A DNA stretch of 64,000 bases from UBA940 sp031547885 (GTDB taxonomy: Bacteria; Bacteroidota; Bacteroidia; Bacteroidales; Rikenellaceae): NCBI GenBank assembly GCA_031547885.1, contig JAVBRO010000001.1, positions 124,001 through 188,000 of the forward strand. Reading direction: 5' to 3'. The stretch's first letter is position 1; the number at the start of each line of letters is the position of its first letter. Under the pieces are notes generated by a model, which saw only the letters and a program-made list of their open reading frames with translations, was not told where the DNA came from and did no database searches. Positions 8,319-15,292 of this stretch are shown here, one piece after another. A program made the translations under genes and the position numbers.

Positions 8319-8918
8319 ATGGAAGACGGAAAAACCAGGTGCGGATGGGTCACGGACGACCCGCTGTACATCGCCTACCACGACAACGAATGGGGGCGCG
8401 AAGTGACCGACGACCGGCGGATGTTCGAGTTCGTCGTGCTCGAAAGCGCACAGGCCGGACTGAGTTGGATCACCATACTCCGCCGCAGGGGGGGCTACCG
8501 CCGCGCTTTCGCGGAGTTCGACGTAGAAAAAGTGGCCGCCATGGGCCCCGGGGACGTCGAACGCCTGATGCAGGACACCGGCATAATCCGAAACCGCGGA
8601 AAGATAGAATCGACCATCACCAATGCCCGGGCATACATCGAAATACAGAAGGAGTTCGGCAGTTTCTGCGCCTACCTGCGTTCGTTCCTGCCCGAGGGAA
8701 AACCGATCGTCAACCGCTGGAAAACCCTCGCAGAAGTCCCCGCTTCGACGCCGCTTTCGGACGCGATAAGCAAGGATATGAAGAAACGCGGATTCAGGTT
8801 CTTCGGCACCACCATCTGCTACGCCCACCTTCAGGCTACCGGATACGTCAACGACCACGTTCTCGGATGCCACAGGCATCCAAATTACGAATTACAAATT
8901 ACGAATTACGAACCATGA
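8319..8918 (+). CDS. tag: DNA-3-methyladenine glycosylase I
   Basis: A 199-residue Tag-type glycosylase that excises 3-methyladenine from DNA. The N-terminus CGWVTDDPLYIAYHDNEWG holds the zinc Cys and His and the family signature. SAQAGLSWITILRRR and the C-terminal YVNDHVLGCHRH, with the second zinc-binding Cys/His set, are also present. The last eleven residues (PNYELQITNYEP) are encoded by tandem ATTACGA-type repeats rather than by family sequence. The stop overlaps the start of nth (ATGA), and the gene follows the methylase by six bases, so the genes probably share a transcript. Confidence 0.93.
   Translation: MEDGKTRCGWVTDDPLYIAYHDNEWGREVTDDRRMFEFVVLESAQAGLSWITILRRRGGYRRAFAEFDVEKVAAMGPGDVERLMQDTGIIRNRGKIESTITNARAYIEIQKEFGSFCAYLRSFLPEGKPIVNRWKTLAEVPASTPLSDAISKDMKKRGFRFFGTTICYAHLQATGYVNDHVLGCHRHPNYELQITNYEP
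8882..8912. repeat. ATTACGA heptamer repeat, tag-nth junction
   Basis: About four ATTACGA-type units, one degenerate, coding the last residues of Tag and ending two bases before the nth start codon. Same family as 12877-12905, 16299-16330, 31008-31037, 37070-37101 and, reversed, 13828-13856, 32549-32577, 37454-37478 and 63385-63417. Confidence 0.9.
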
Positions 8919-9571
8919 CGCAGAAAGAACGATACGCAGGAATAATCGGGTGGTTCGAGGAGAACGTTCCCGTCGCCGAGACCGAACTCCATTACCATAA
9001 CGCCTACCAACTGCTGGTGGCAACGATACTCGCGGCGCAGTGTACCGACAAGCGCGTCAACATCACCACCCCCGCGCTGTTCGAGCGCTTCCCCACCCCC
9101 GAGTCGATGGCCGAAGCCGCGCCCGAAGATATTTTCCCCTACATCAAAAGTATATCCTACCCCAACAACAAGGCCAAAAACCTCGCCGCAATGGCCCGAA
9201 AACTGATGTCGGATTACGGCGGGATAGTCCCGTCCGACCGCGAGGAACTGGTGAAGCTGCCGGGCGTGGGGCGCAAGACCGCGAACGTGGTGGGCGCCGT
9301 TGTTTTCGGCAAGCCGGTCATGGCCGTCGACACCCACGTTTTCCGCGTCGCCAACCGCACCGGACTCGCCGTGAACGCCAAAACACCGCTGCAGGTCGAA
9401 CTGCAGCTCACCGAAAACATTCCGCCGCAGCTCATACCGCTGGCGCATCATTGGCTGATCCTGCACGGCAGGTACGTCTGCACTGCGCGGGCCCCGCACT
9501 GTCCGGAATGCGGCATCGCCCGCTACTGTAAGAAACGGCAGACAGACCTGAAAAAGATTTCTAAAACATAA
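8915..9571 (+). CDS. nth: Endonuclease III (DNA glycosylase/AP lyase)
   Basis: About 218 residues. Base-excision repair enzyme for oxidised pyrimidines. The helix-hairpin-helix LPGVGRKTANVV with its catalytic Lys, followed by the AVDTHVFRV segment holding the catalytic Asp, is diagnostic. The C-terminal CxxxxxxCxxCxxxxxC pattern (C-T-A-R-A-P-H-C-P-E-C-G-I-A-R-Y-C) is the 4Fe-4S loop. The start ATG overlaps the tag stop. Pairing of tag and nth makes a small base-excision-repair operon. Confidence 0.95.
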   Translation: MTQKERYAGIIGWFEENVPVAETELHYHNAYQLLVATILAAQCTDKRVNITTPALFERFPTPESMAEAAPEDIFPYIKSISYPNNKAKNLAAMARKLMSDYGGIVPSDREELVKLPGVGRKTANVVGAVVFGKPVMAVDTHVFRVANRTGLAVNAKTPLQVELQLTENIPPQLIPLAHHWLILHGRYVCTARAPHCPECGIARYCKKRQTDLKKISKT

Positions 9572-9588
9572 ATAGGGATTTCTCTTAA

Positions 9589-9772
9589 CTACTTTTTGAC
9601 TGCCAAAAAGTAGCAAAAAGCAGCCCACGTTCCAAAAATCTATTCCGGCTTGCCTAAAATGGTACGCCTTGAGCTAACGCGGAGCTATCGCACATGGCGA
9701 CTTCCATTTTAGGCGGCGTCTTCACTTACGATTTTTGAAAAGTGGGAATCCGCACAATCTGACGATTGTGTT
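9589..9772 (+). repeat. SIR structured repeat, copy 2
   Basis: Same subtype as copy 1. P1 9589-9598/9604-9613 with loop ACTGC, and GCAG at 9620-9623 complementary to the loop. P2 9633-9640/9730-9737. P3 GCCTAAAATGG 9652-9662 with CCATTTTAGGC 9704-9714. P4 CGCC 9665-9668/GGCG 9696-9699. P5 9753-9759/9764-9770 with a TGAC loop. It follows nth and, with the partial module after it, fills the gap before tdk. Confidence 0.88.
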
Positions 9773-9798
9773 AAAAATAAACCGCTGTCGGCGTTCCG

Positions 9799-9845
9799 AC
9801 CGATTTTTGAAAGATGGGGATTGCACACAGCCTAGCGGCTGTGTT
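9799..9845 (+). repeat. SIR 3' module only (P2 strand plus P5)
   Basis: A solitary repeat of the 3' end of the SIR: GATTTTTG followed by a TGGGG stretch and a P5 hairpin CACAGCC-TAGC-GGCTGTG (9826-9843). The hairpin arms differ from copy 2 on both sides. Confidence 0.75.
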
Positions 9846-9860
9846 TAGGAATATTATTTC

Positions 9861-9868
9861 TATATTTG
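9861..9868 (+). promoter_or_regulatory. -7 promoter box of tdk
   Basis: TATATTTG matches TAnnTTTG, 22 bases before the tdk ATG. No good TTTG at -33, so moderate support. Confidence 0.45.
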
Positions 9869-9890
9869 TTTCAATAAAAAATCGAATCAA

Positions 9891-10487
9891 ATGCATTCTG
9901 ACGAGACCGAAAACTGGGAGAGCAGAGGCCATAAAGCGCGGTCTGGAATGGGTTGGATCGAAGTGATCTGCGGCTCGATGTTCTCGGGAAAGACCGAAGA
10001 ACTCATCCGCCGCCTCAAGCGCGCCAGATTCGCGAACCAGACCGTCGAGATATTCAAACCGCAGATAGACGTGCGCTACTCCGAAGAGGAAGTGGTCTCG
10101 CACGACACCAACTCCATTCGCTGTACACCCGTCGAGTCGCCGGGCACCATCCTGCTGATGGCTACCGACGTCGACGTGGTGGCGATAGACGAGGCCCAGT
10201 TCTTCGACGAGAGCCTCACCGATGTGTGCCGCCAACTGGCCGACAACGGCGTGAGGGTCATCATCGCCGGGCTCGACATGGACTACACCGGCAAGCCTTT
10301 CGGACCGATGCCGGCACTGATGGCCCAGGCCGAATACGTCACGAAAGTCCACGCAATCTGCCTTCGCTGCGGCGGAATCGCACAGCACTCGCACCGCCTC
10401 ACCAAAGACGACAAACTCGTCCTGCTGGGCGAGACCGACAGCTACGAGCCGCTTTGCCGCCACTGCTTTAACAAGGCCCGCGGATAG
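9891..10487 (+). CDS. tdk: Thymidine kinase
   Basis: A 198-residue type II thymidine kinase that phosphorylates thymidine and deoxyuridine for DNA precursor salvage. Walker A is GSMFSGKT near residue 30, preceded by IEVICG. DEAQFFDE is the Walker B/catalytic Glu segment, and GLDMDYTGKPFGPM is the lasso region. Zinc ligands are CLRCGG and CRHC near the C-terminus. The first 19 or so residues are longer than usual; an internal Met (MGWIEVICG) is an alternative start. Two bases separate it from the pentapeptide gene. Confidence 0.95.
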   Translation: MHSDETENWESRGHKARSGMGWIEVICGSMFSGKTEELIRRLKRARFANQTVEIFKPQIDVRYSEEEVVSHDTNSIRCTPVESPGTILLMATDVDVVAIDEAQFFDESLTDVCRQLADNGVRVIIAGLDMDYTGKPFGPMPALMAQAEYVTKVHAICLRCGGIAQHSHRLTKDDKLVLLGETDSYEPLCRHCFNKARG

Positions 10488-10489
10488 CG

Positions 10490-11068
10490 ATGGGCGGGGA
10501 ATTTATACAGGGTAGGGTTTTCGACAGGGCCGACCACGCCGGAAAAGCGTTCCCGGGCGGCGAATACGAAAACTGCGCCTTTACCAACTGCAATCTGATG
10601 GAGTCCGACCTGTCCGGCGTGCGGTTCACCGACTGCCGGTTCGAGGGGTGCGACCTGAGCCTCGCCGAGATGCACAATGCGATCCTGAACAACGTATTTT
10701 TCAAAGATTGCAAGATGCTCGGGCTGAAGTTCGACAGCTGCGACGCTTTCGCTTTTTCGACCGGGTTCGAGGGGTGCATCCTCGACAATTCGTCGTTCTT
10801 CAAAAGGAAGATGGCAAAGGCCGTTTTCGACTGCTGCCGGCTGTGGGAGGTCGATTTCGGCGACTGCAACCTGCAGGGCGCACGTTTTACGGAGTGCGAC
10901 CTGCGCCGCGCCCAGTTTGCCGACACCGACCTGAGGAAAGCCGATCTGCGCACCGCGTTCAACTACACCATAGACCCGGCTATCAACAAGATACGCAAAG
11001 CCAAATTCTCGCTCTCCGGCGTAACGGGGCTGCTGGAAAACTACGACATAGAGATAGAAGGTTTGTAA
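10490..11068 (+). CDS. Pentapeptide-repeat protein (Qnr/MfpA-like fold)
   Basis: A 192-residue protein made almost entirely of A(D/N)LxX-type pentapeptides, for example CAFTNCNLMESDLSGVRFTD and the later NLQGARFTECDLRRAQFADT, that should form a right-handed quadrilateral beta-helix. The length and a break near the middle (about residues 85-95) resemble Qnr/MfpA proteins, which mimic DNA and protect gyrase, but chromosomal homologues have no proven role. It directly follows tdk. Function is therefore undetermined. Confidence 0.85.
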   Translation: MGGEFIQGRVFDRADHAGKAFPGGEYENCAFTNCNLMESDLSGVRFTDCRFEGCDLSLAEMHNAILNNVFFKDCKMLGLKFDSCDAFAFSTGFEGCILDNSSFFKRKMAKAVFDCCRLWEVDFGDCNLQGARFTECDLRRAQFADTDLRKADLRTAFNYTIDPAINKIRKAKFSLSGVTGLLENYDIEIEGL

Positions 11069-11084
11069 TAAATCACGAAACGAT

Positions 11085-12122
11085 ATGGAATGTTTACTGC
11101 TGGCATTTTACATGATCGTCGGAACCTACACGGATACCGGCAGTTACGGGATTTACAGTTACCGGTTCGATCCGCAGAGCGCCGCCGTCGAGTGCGTGGA
11201 TTCGGTCAGGGTGGACAACCCTTCCTACCTTGTTGCAAACGCCGCTTTCGACCGCATCTATGCCGTTTCGGAAGGGAGCATCTCCGGCGTCGCCACCCTG
11301 TCGTTCGATGCCCGCAGCGGAAAAATGGAGTTGCTCGGCATGGAAAGCACCCTCAGTCCGGGCCCCTGCCACGTCACCACCGACGGGCGGTTGGTTATCA
11401 CGGCCAATTACGGCGGGGGAAGCCTGTCGGTATTCAATGTTGAAGAGGGCGGAATCCTGTCGCCGGCCGTTCAGGTAGTGCGTTTCGGCGACCGGGAGCA
11501 CCCTTCGCACATGCACTGTGTGAAATTTTCGCCCGACGGACGCTACCTTTTCGCTACGGACCTCGGCCATGACCTTATCCGGCGGTTCGACATGGAGCGG
11601 GCGGCTCCGCTGCAGCCGCTCGAGATAACTGCTATGGTAACTTTCGACGTACCCGCAGGATCCGGTCCCCGCCATATCGTCTTCGATCCCGCGGGAGACC
11701 ATCTCTACCTGATCAACGAATTGTCGGGCTTCGTGACGGCATTCCGTTATGAAAACGGGAACCTGGCCGCGTTCCAGTCCGTAGAGTCCGACACGGCGGG
11801 CGGGCACGGAAGCGCCGACATCGTGATGACATCCGACGGGAAATACCTTTATACCTCGAACCGCCTGAAGGACGACGGGATCGCCTCGTTCCGAGTGGAT
11901 GGCGACGGCAGCCTGGCCCGCACCGGATATATGAATACCGCGGCGCACCCCAGAGCCATGGCCGTTGCCCCGGGGGATAAATACCTGCTTTCGGCCGCCC
12001 GCCACGGCAACGTGATCGAGGTGTTCGGGATCGATCCGGACAACGGCACGCTCACGGCGACCGGCCGTTCGATCCGCATACAGGCACCTGTGTGCATCCT
12101 GTTCATTCCGGAAAGGCCATAA
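11085..12122 (+). CDS. 6-phosphogluconolactonase-like seven-bladed propeller (lactonase family)
   Basis: About 345 residues of the lactonase/3-carboxymuconate cyclase-like family (PF10282). Visible motifs: MIVGTYTDTG at the start, NPSYLVANAAF, HVTTDGRLVITANYGGGSLSV, HPSHMHCVKFSPDGRYLFATDLG, GSGPRHIVFDP and TSDGKYLYTSNR, which are repeated beta-propeller blades. Some relatives hydrolyse 6-phosphogluconolactone in the pentose phosphate pathway; others are uncharacterised. No signal peptide is evident, so cytosolic. The ATG at 11112 (MIVGTYT) is an equally good start and gives the usual family N-terminus. Confidence 0.82.
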   Translation: MECLLLAFYMIVGTYTDTGSYGIYSYRFDPQSAAVECVDSVRVDNPSYLVANAAFDRIYAVSEGSISGVATLSFDARSGKMELLGMESTLSPGPCHVTTDGRLVITANYGGGSLSVFNVEEGGILSPAVQVVRFGDREHPSHMHCVKFSPDGRYLFATDLGHDLIRRFDMERAAPLQPLEITAMVTFDVPAGSGPRHIVFDPAGDHLYLINELSGFVTAFRYENGNLAAFQSVESDTAGGHGSADIVMTSDGKYLYTSNRLKDDGIASFRVDGDGSLARTGYMNTAAHPRAMAVAPGDKYLLSAARHGNVIEVFGIDPDNGTLTATGRSIRIQAPVCILFIPERP

Positions 12123-12154
12123 CCTGCCGGACCGCGATTATTTTTAACACGTTG

Positions 12155-12185
12155 TTTGTTTTTCCCGATTCAGTGATTAACTTTG
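12155..12185 (+). promoter_or_regulatory. Complete Bacteroidota promoter of the lipoprotein gene
   Basis: TTTG at 12155-12158, a spacer of exactly 19 bases, then TAACTTTG at 12178-12185. Transcription should start around 12192, giving a leader of about 40 bases. Confidence 0.8.
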
Positions 12186-12231
12186 CACCTGTTAACCCAC
12201 CAGAAACAACTTACGCAACACAGGCCGGCTT

Positions 12232-12714
12232 ATGAAAAGACCGATACTTATAATCAGCCTTTTACTCGGGATGGCGATGTTCGCATCCTGTTCGACCCTG
12301 GCCTCGATGGCGGGGGGAAATTACACCGGCACCACAGCGGTGATCACGGAAGGCGTTGCGAAAAAATATTTCAGGGTGCAATTAGTTGAGTGTATAGGCT
12401 ACGCAAGCTCGCAAAGCGTGACGGCGGTGATAGCCGTCACGAACACCGGACCCAACGACCACCTGTACATAGGCGGAAGCACCGACGGGACCATGGCGGT
12501 GGACGAATACGGCGTGTCGAGCAAACCGTACAGCAGCACAGGAACTCATTATGAGCTGCCGTCGGGCGTTACTGTGAGGGTTGAAGTGGACCGGATAAAT
12601 CCGGTACGGCCGGGTGCGGCGCTGTTCCAGACGCTGCGCATCAGCATCGGGAGCGGAGACAGGCAGACCAATGTAGTCGATTTCCGCAACGTGCCCATCG
12701 TGTGGGAGAATTAA
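12232..12714 (+). CDS. Small lipoprotein of unknown function
   Basis: A 160-residue protein with a lipoprotein signal peptide: MKRP, a hydrophobic stretch, then the lipobox F-A-S-C with the modified Cys at residue 20. The mature part is rich in Val, Thr and Gly with a probable beta-sandwich pattern. I do not recognise a family. It has its own strong promoter and is followed by the his leader region, with no terminator seen in between; readthrough from this promoter may therefore feed the his operon. Confidence 0.75.
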   Translation: MKRPILIISLLLGMAMFASCSTLASMAGGNYTGTTAVITEGVAKKYFRVQLVECIGYASSQSVTAVIAVTNTGPNDHLYIGGSTDGTMAVDEYGVSSKPYSSTGTHYELPSGVTVRVEVDRINPVRPGAALFQTLRISIGSGDRQTNVVDFRNVPIVWEN

Positions 12715-12742
12715 TGGGAAACCGTTTATAAAATTTTAGCAA

Positions 12743-12793
12743 ATGAGAATTTTCAGCGCCATACATCACCATCACCATATCTCCGGAAGATAG
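12743..12793 (+). CDS. hisL: his operon leader peptide (16 residues, five consecutive His)
   Basis: The short frame reads MRIFSAIHHHHHISGR and stops at TAG 12791-12793. The five His codons CAT-CAC-CAT-CAC-CAT occupy 12764-12778. It sits 115 bases before hisG, directly in front of a terminator with an alternative antiterminator pairing. This is the layout of his leader peptides in enterobacteria: when charged histidinyl-tRNA is scarce the ribosome stalls on the His codons and the antiterminator forms. The coincidence of a His run with an intact start, stop and terminator makes chance unlikely. Confidence 0.85.
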   Translation: MRIFSAIHHHHHISGR

Positions 12794-12857
12794 GGTAAGG
12801 TTGTGTTTGTCGTTCAACGATACAAAAAGGCTTACCCTGCGCGGTGAGCCTTTTTTT
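12774..12857 (+). promoter_or_regulatory. Transcription attenuator of the his operon
   Basis: Three mutually exclusive helices can be drawn. Pause hairpin: TATCT, loop CCGGA, AGATA, extended by ACC/GGT (about 12774-12796), overlapping the end of the leader frame. Antiterminator: GGGTAAG 12793-12799 with CTTACCC 12831-12837. Terminator: AAAAAGGCTTACC 12824-12836 with GGTGAGCC and a T run 12843-12857, loop CTGCGC. The antiterminator uses the upstream arm of the terminator, as classical attenuation requires. Confidence 0.8.
12824..12857 (+). terminator. Rho-independent terminator within the his attenuator
   Basis: An eleven base-pair or longer stem containing one G-T pair, a six-base loop (CTGCGC, 12837-12842) and a run of seven T residues. 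It lies 52 bases before the hisG start. Confidence 0.85.
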
Positions 12858-12876
12858 GTGCCAAGGCACAAAAACA

Positions 12877-12905
12877 ATTACGAATTACGAATTAAAAATT
12901 ACGAT
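12877..12905. repeat. ATTACGA heptamer repeat upstream of hisG
   Basis: About three ATTACGA-type units ending four bases before the hisG ATG. A reverse-oriented copy lies at 13828-13856, just after hisG, so the gene is flanked by inverted copies. Confidence 0.85.
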
Positions 12906-12908
12906 AAT

Positions 12909-13760
12909 ATGATCAGAATTGCTATCCAGGCCAAAGGACGCCTGAACGAACAAAGCATCGAACTCCTGCGCGAGGCGGGGGTTGCGGTGGACGAGAACAA
13001 ACGCAAATTTCTCACAAAGTCGGCAAGTTTCCCGCTCGAGGTGCTCTATCTGCGCGACGACGACATTCCGCAGGCCGTCTCGATGGGCGTGGCCGACATA
13101 GGCATCGTGGGCTACAACGAGGTGGCCGAGAAAGGCTATGCGGTCGATGTGGTGCAGAAGCTGGGCTTCGGCGGCTGCCGCATCTCGCTGGCCATTCCAA
13201 AGTCAGAGGAGTACACCGGCCCGGCCTACTTCAACGGCCGCCGTGTGGCGACATCCTACCCGAAGATCCTCGCCGCCTATTTCGAAAAAGAGGGCGTCGC
13301 AGCCGAGATACACGAGATAGCCGGATCGGTGGAGATCGCCCCTGCCGTCGGTATGGCCGACTCGATCTTCGACATCGTCTCGTCGGGCGGCACGCTGGTC
13401 TCGAACGGACTGAAAGAGGTCGAAAAAGTGCTCTTCTCTGAGGCCGTGCTGATCGCGACGCCGGGACTTTCCGAGGAAAAACAGGCCATCCTGAACCAGT
13501 TGAAATTCCGTTTCGGAGCGGCTCTCGACAGCCGCGGTATGAAATATGTGCTGATGAACCTGCCCACAGAGTCGGTCGAAAAAGCCATTAAGATACTTCC
13601 GGCGATGCGCTCCCCGACTGTGATGCCGCTGGCGCAGGATGGGTGGTGCTCACTGCACTCGGTGGTCGTGGAGGACGAACTGTGGGACAAGATCGAACAG
13701 CTGAAAGGGATCGGCGCGGAGGGAATTCTCGTGCTGGCTCTGGAAAAAATAATAAGGTAG
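12909..13760 (+). CDS. hisG: ATP phosphoribosyltransferase, long form
   Basis: About 283 residues, first enzyme of histidine synthesis: condenses ATP and PRPP to phosphoribosyl-ATP. IRIAIQAKGRLNEQSIELL is the family N-terminus and supports the ATG at 12909; an upstream in-frame extension exists but runs through the attenuator. DIGIVGYNE and VEIAPAVGMADSIFDIVSSGGTL (the PRPP-binding loop) are conserved. The C-terminal 80 residues (ILPAMRSPTVMPLAQDGWCSLHSVV) form the regulatory ACT-like domain of the long form, so feedback inhibition by histidine is expected. First gene of the operon behind the attenuator. Confidence 0.97.
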   Translation: MIRIAIQAKGRLNEQSIELLREAGVAVDENKRKFLTKSASFPLEVLYLRDDDIPQAVSMGVADIGIVGYNEVAEKGYAVDVVQKLGFGGCRISLAIPKSEEYTGPAYFNGRRVATSYPKILAAYFEKEGVAAEIHEIAGSVEIAPAVGMADSIFDIVSSGGTLVSNGLKEVEKVLFSEAVLIATPGLSEEKQAILNQLKFRFGAALDSRGMKYVLMNLPTESVEKAIKILPAMRSPTVMPLAQDGWCSLHSVVVEDELWDKIEQLKGIGAEGILVLALEKIIR

Positions 13761-13812
13761 CGACGTCATTGCGAGCGGAGCAATCTATAAATCCTGAATT
13801 GCTTCGTCGCTA
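13758..13812. repeat. GTCATTGCGAG-type short inverted repeat
   Basis: GTAGCGACG at the left is mirrored by CGTCGCTAC at the right, enclosing GTCATTGCGAGCGGAGCAATC. Related to the longer GTCAT(T/C)CCGAG elements at 18866, 21466, 28341, 35438, 52640 and 56321. Confidence 0.75.
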
Positions 13813-13827
13813 CACTAGTAGCCGATT

Positions 13828-13856
13828 CGTAAGTCGTAATTTTTAATTCGTAATTG
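13828..13856. repeat. ATTACGA heptamer repeat, reverse orientation, hisG-hisD gap
   Basis: TCGTAAT-type units ending just before the hisD ATG; inverted relative to the copy before hisG. Confidence 0.8.
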
Positions 13857-13862
13857 ACTAAA

Positions 13863-15161
13863 ATGGTTCCTATATACATAAATCCTCCTTCGGGAGATTG
13901 GGAAGAACTCACACGGCGCGCGGAGTTTTCGGACGACGACATCGTCGAGGCGGTCGAAGCCATACTTGCGCGTGTGCGCCGGGACGGCGACAAGGCCCTG
14001 CGCGAGATAACCGCCGAGGTCGAAGGGCGCGATATCGACTGCTTCGAAGTTTCGGGCGATGAGATAGCCGGGGCCGCGGCAGAGGTTCCGCAGGAGCTGA
14101 AAGAGGCCCTTGAAATCGCCGCGCGCAATATCCGCCTTTTCCACGAGGCGCAGCGTCAGGCAGAGGTCGACGTGACGGTCCAGCCCGGCGTGAGGTGCGT
14201 CCAGAGGGTCGTTCCCATCCAGAGGGTGGGCCTGTATATTCCCGGCGGCACGGCTCCGTTGTTCTCGACGGTTCTGATGCTCGCGATACCGGCGCAGGTG
14301 GCCGGATGTTCCGAAACCATACTGTGCACCCCCGCCGGAAAAGACGGTCGCGTTGCCCCCGCGGTGCTCTATGCCGCGCAGTTGTGCGGCGTCGGGCATG
14401 TCTTTAAAGCGGGTGGTGCGCAGGCTATCGCGGCGATGGCCTACGGCACCGACAGTATCCCGAAAGTCGATAAAATTTTCGGCCCGGGCAACCGCTACGT
14501 CACAAAGGCCAAGCAGCTTGTAAGCGTGGCCGATGTCGCGATCGACATGCCCGCCGGACCCTCCGAAGTGCTGGTGATGGCCGACAGGGAGACAGCCGTT
14601 CCGGAATTCGTTGCGGCCGATATGCTGTCGCAGGCCGAACACGGTGCCGACAGCCAGGCCATACTGGTCTGCAACTGCGAACAGTTCGCCGCAGAGGTCG
14701 ACCGGGCACTCGAAAAACAGGCGGCCGGACTTTCCCGGCAGGAAGCCACAGTGCGCGCGCTTGCAAACAGCCGCATCATAGTTCTGCCCACACGCGGCGA
14801 AATGATCGACTTCGCCAACGCCTACGCCGCGGAACACCTTATAATCCAGATGCCCGATCCGTGGGAAGCCGCCGCGCGCATAACAGCCGCCGGAAGCGTC
14901 TTCATCGGCAACTGGTCGCCCGAAAGTGCCGGCGACTACGCCTCGGGAACCAACCACACACTGCCGACCGCCGGATGGGCCAGGGCGTGCAGCGGAGTGA
15001 ACCTCGACAGCTTCACGCGCAAGATCACCTATCAGGAACTCTCGCGCGAAGGGCTCGGATCGCTCGCCGGAACCATAACTACAATGGCCGAAGCGGAAGG
15101 TCTGGATGCGCATGCCAACGCAGTTGCCATCCGCATCCAAAAAATGAAAGATGAAAGATGA
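13863..15161 (+). CDS. hisD: Histidinol dehydrogenase
   Basis: About 432 residues; catalyses the last two steps, oxidation of histidinol to histidine through histidinal using two NAD. Conserved segments: VGLYIPGGTAPLFSTVLM, KAGGAQAIAAMAYGTDSIPKVDKIFGPGNRYV (the HisD signature), DMPAGPSEVLVMAD, DMLSQAEHGADS and the C-terminal SGTNHTLPTAGWARACSGV region with zinc and substrate ligands. The start MVPIYINPP at 13863 is preferred over a TTG three codons upstream that belongs to a heptamer repeat. The last residues (KMKDER) come from the repeat arm that starts the following gap. Confidence 0.97.
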   Translation: MVPIYINPPSGDWEELTRRAEFSDDDIVEAVEAILARVRRDGDKALREITAEVEGRDIDCFEVSGDEIAGAAAEVPQELKEALEIAARNIRLFHEAQRQAEVDVTVQPGVRCVQRVVPIQRVGLYIPGGTAPLFSTVLMLAIPAQVAGCSETILCTPAGKDGRVAPAVLYAAQLCGVGHVFKAGGAQAIAAMAYGTDSIPKVDKIFGPGNRYVTKAKQLVSVADVAIDMPAGPSEVLVMADRETAVPEFVAADMLSQAEHGADSQAILVCNCEQFAAEVDRALEKQAAGLSRQEATVRALANSRIIVLPTRGEMIDFANAYAAEHLIIQMPDPWEAAARITAAGSVFIGNWSPESAGDYASGTNHTLPTAGWARACSGVNLDSFTRKITYQELSREGLGSLAGTITTMAEAEGLDAHANAVAIRIQKMKDER

Positions 15162-15282
15162 AAAATGAAAGATTATGGAGCAAGCAAAGCTTGCATCTAA
15201 ATTATTTAAATAATAAATATAAATAATCTGCGGCATATGCCGCACCGCAATTTTTCATCTTTCATCTATCATCTTTCATAAA
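15145..15282. repeat. Inverted short-word element (GAAAGAT arms), hisD-hisC gap
   Basis: Left arm of repeated GATGAAA words (15145-15175), a core with the hairpin GCGGCATATGCCGC (15231-15244) and A/T-rich linker, and a right arm of the complementary words (15248-15281). Same design as elements at 38713, 50362 and 54232. Confidence 0.85.
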
Positions 15283-15292
15283 ATATAAAAGT

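Noticed and set aside
8339..8914. Fusion of nth with an upstream 192-residue frame
   Set aside because: That part is the shifted frame of tag; nth starts at the ATG overlapping the tag stop.
10490..11068. Pentapeptide-repeat protein as a quinolone-resistance gene
   Set aside because: The fold is Qnr-like, but there is no evidence of gyrase binding and the gene is in a core context.
12801..12908. Longer N-terminus for hisG starting at 12801
   Set aside because: It would translate the attenuator terminator and a heptamer repeat; the family N-terminus begins at 12909.
13815..15245. A 476-codon minus-strand frame opposite hisD
   Set aside because: Antisense shadow of a clear histidinol dehydrogenase gene.
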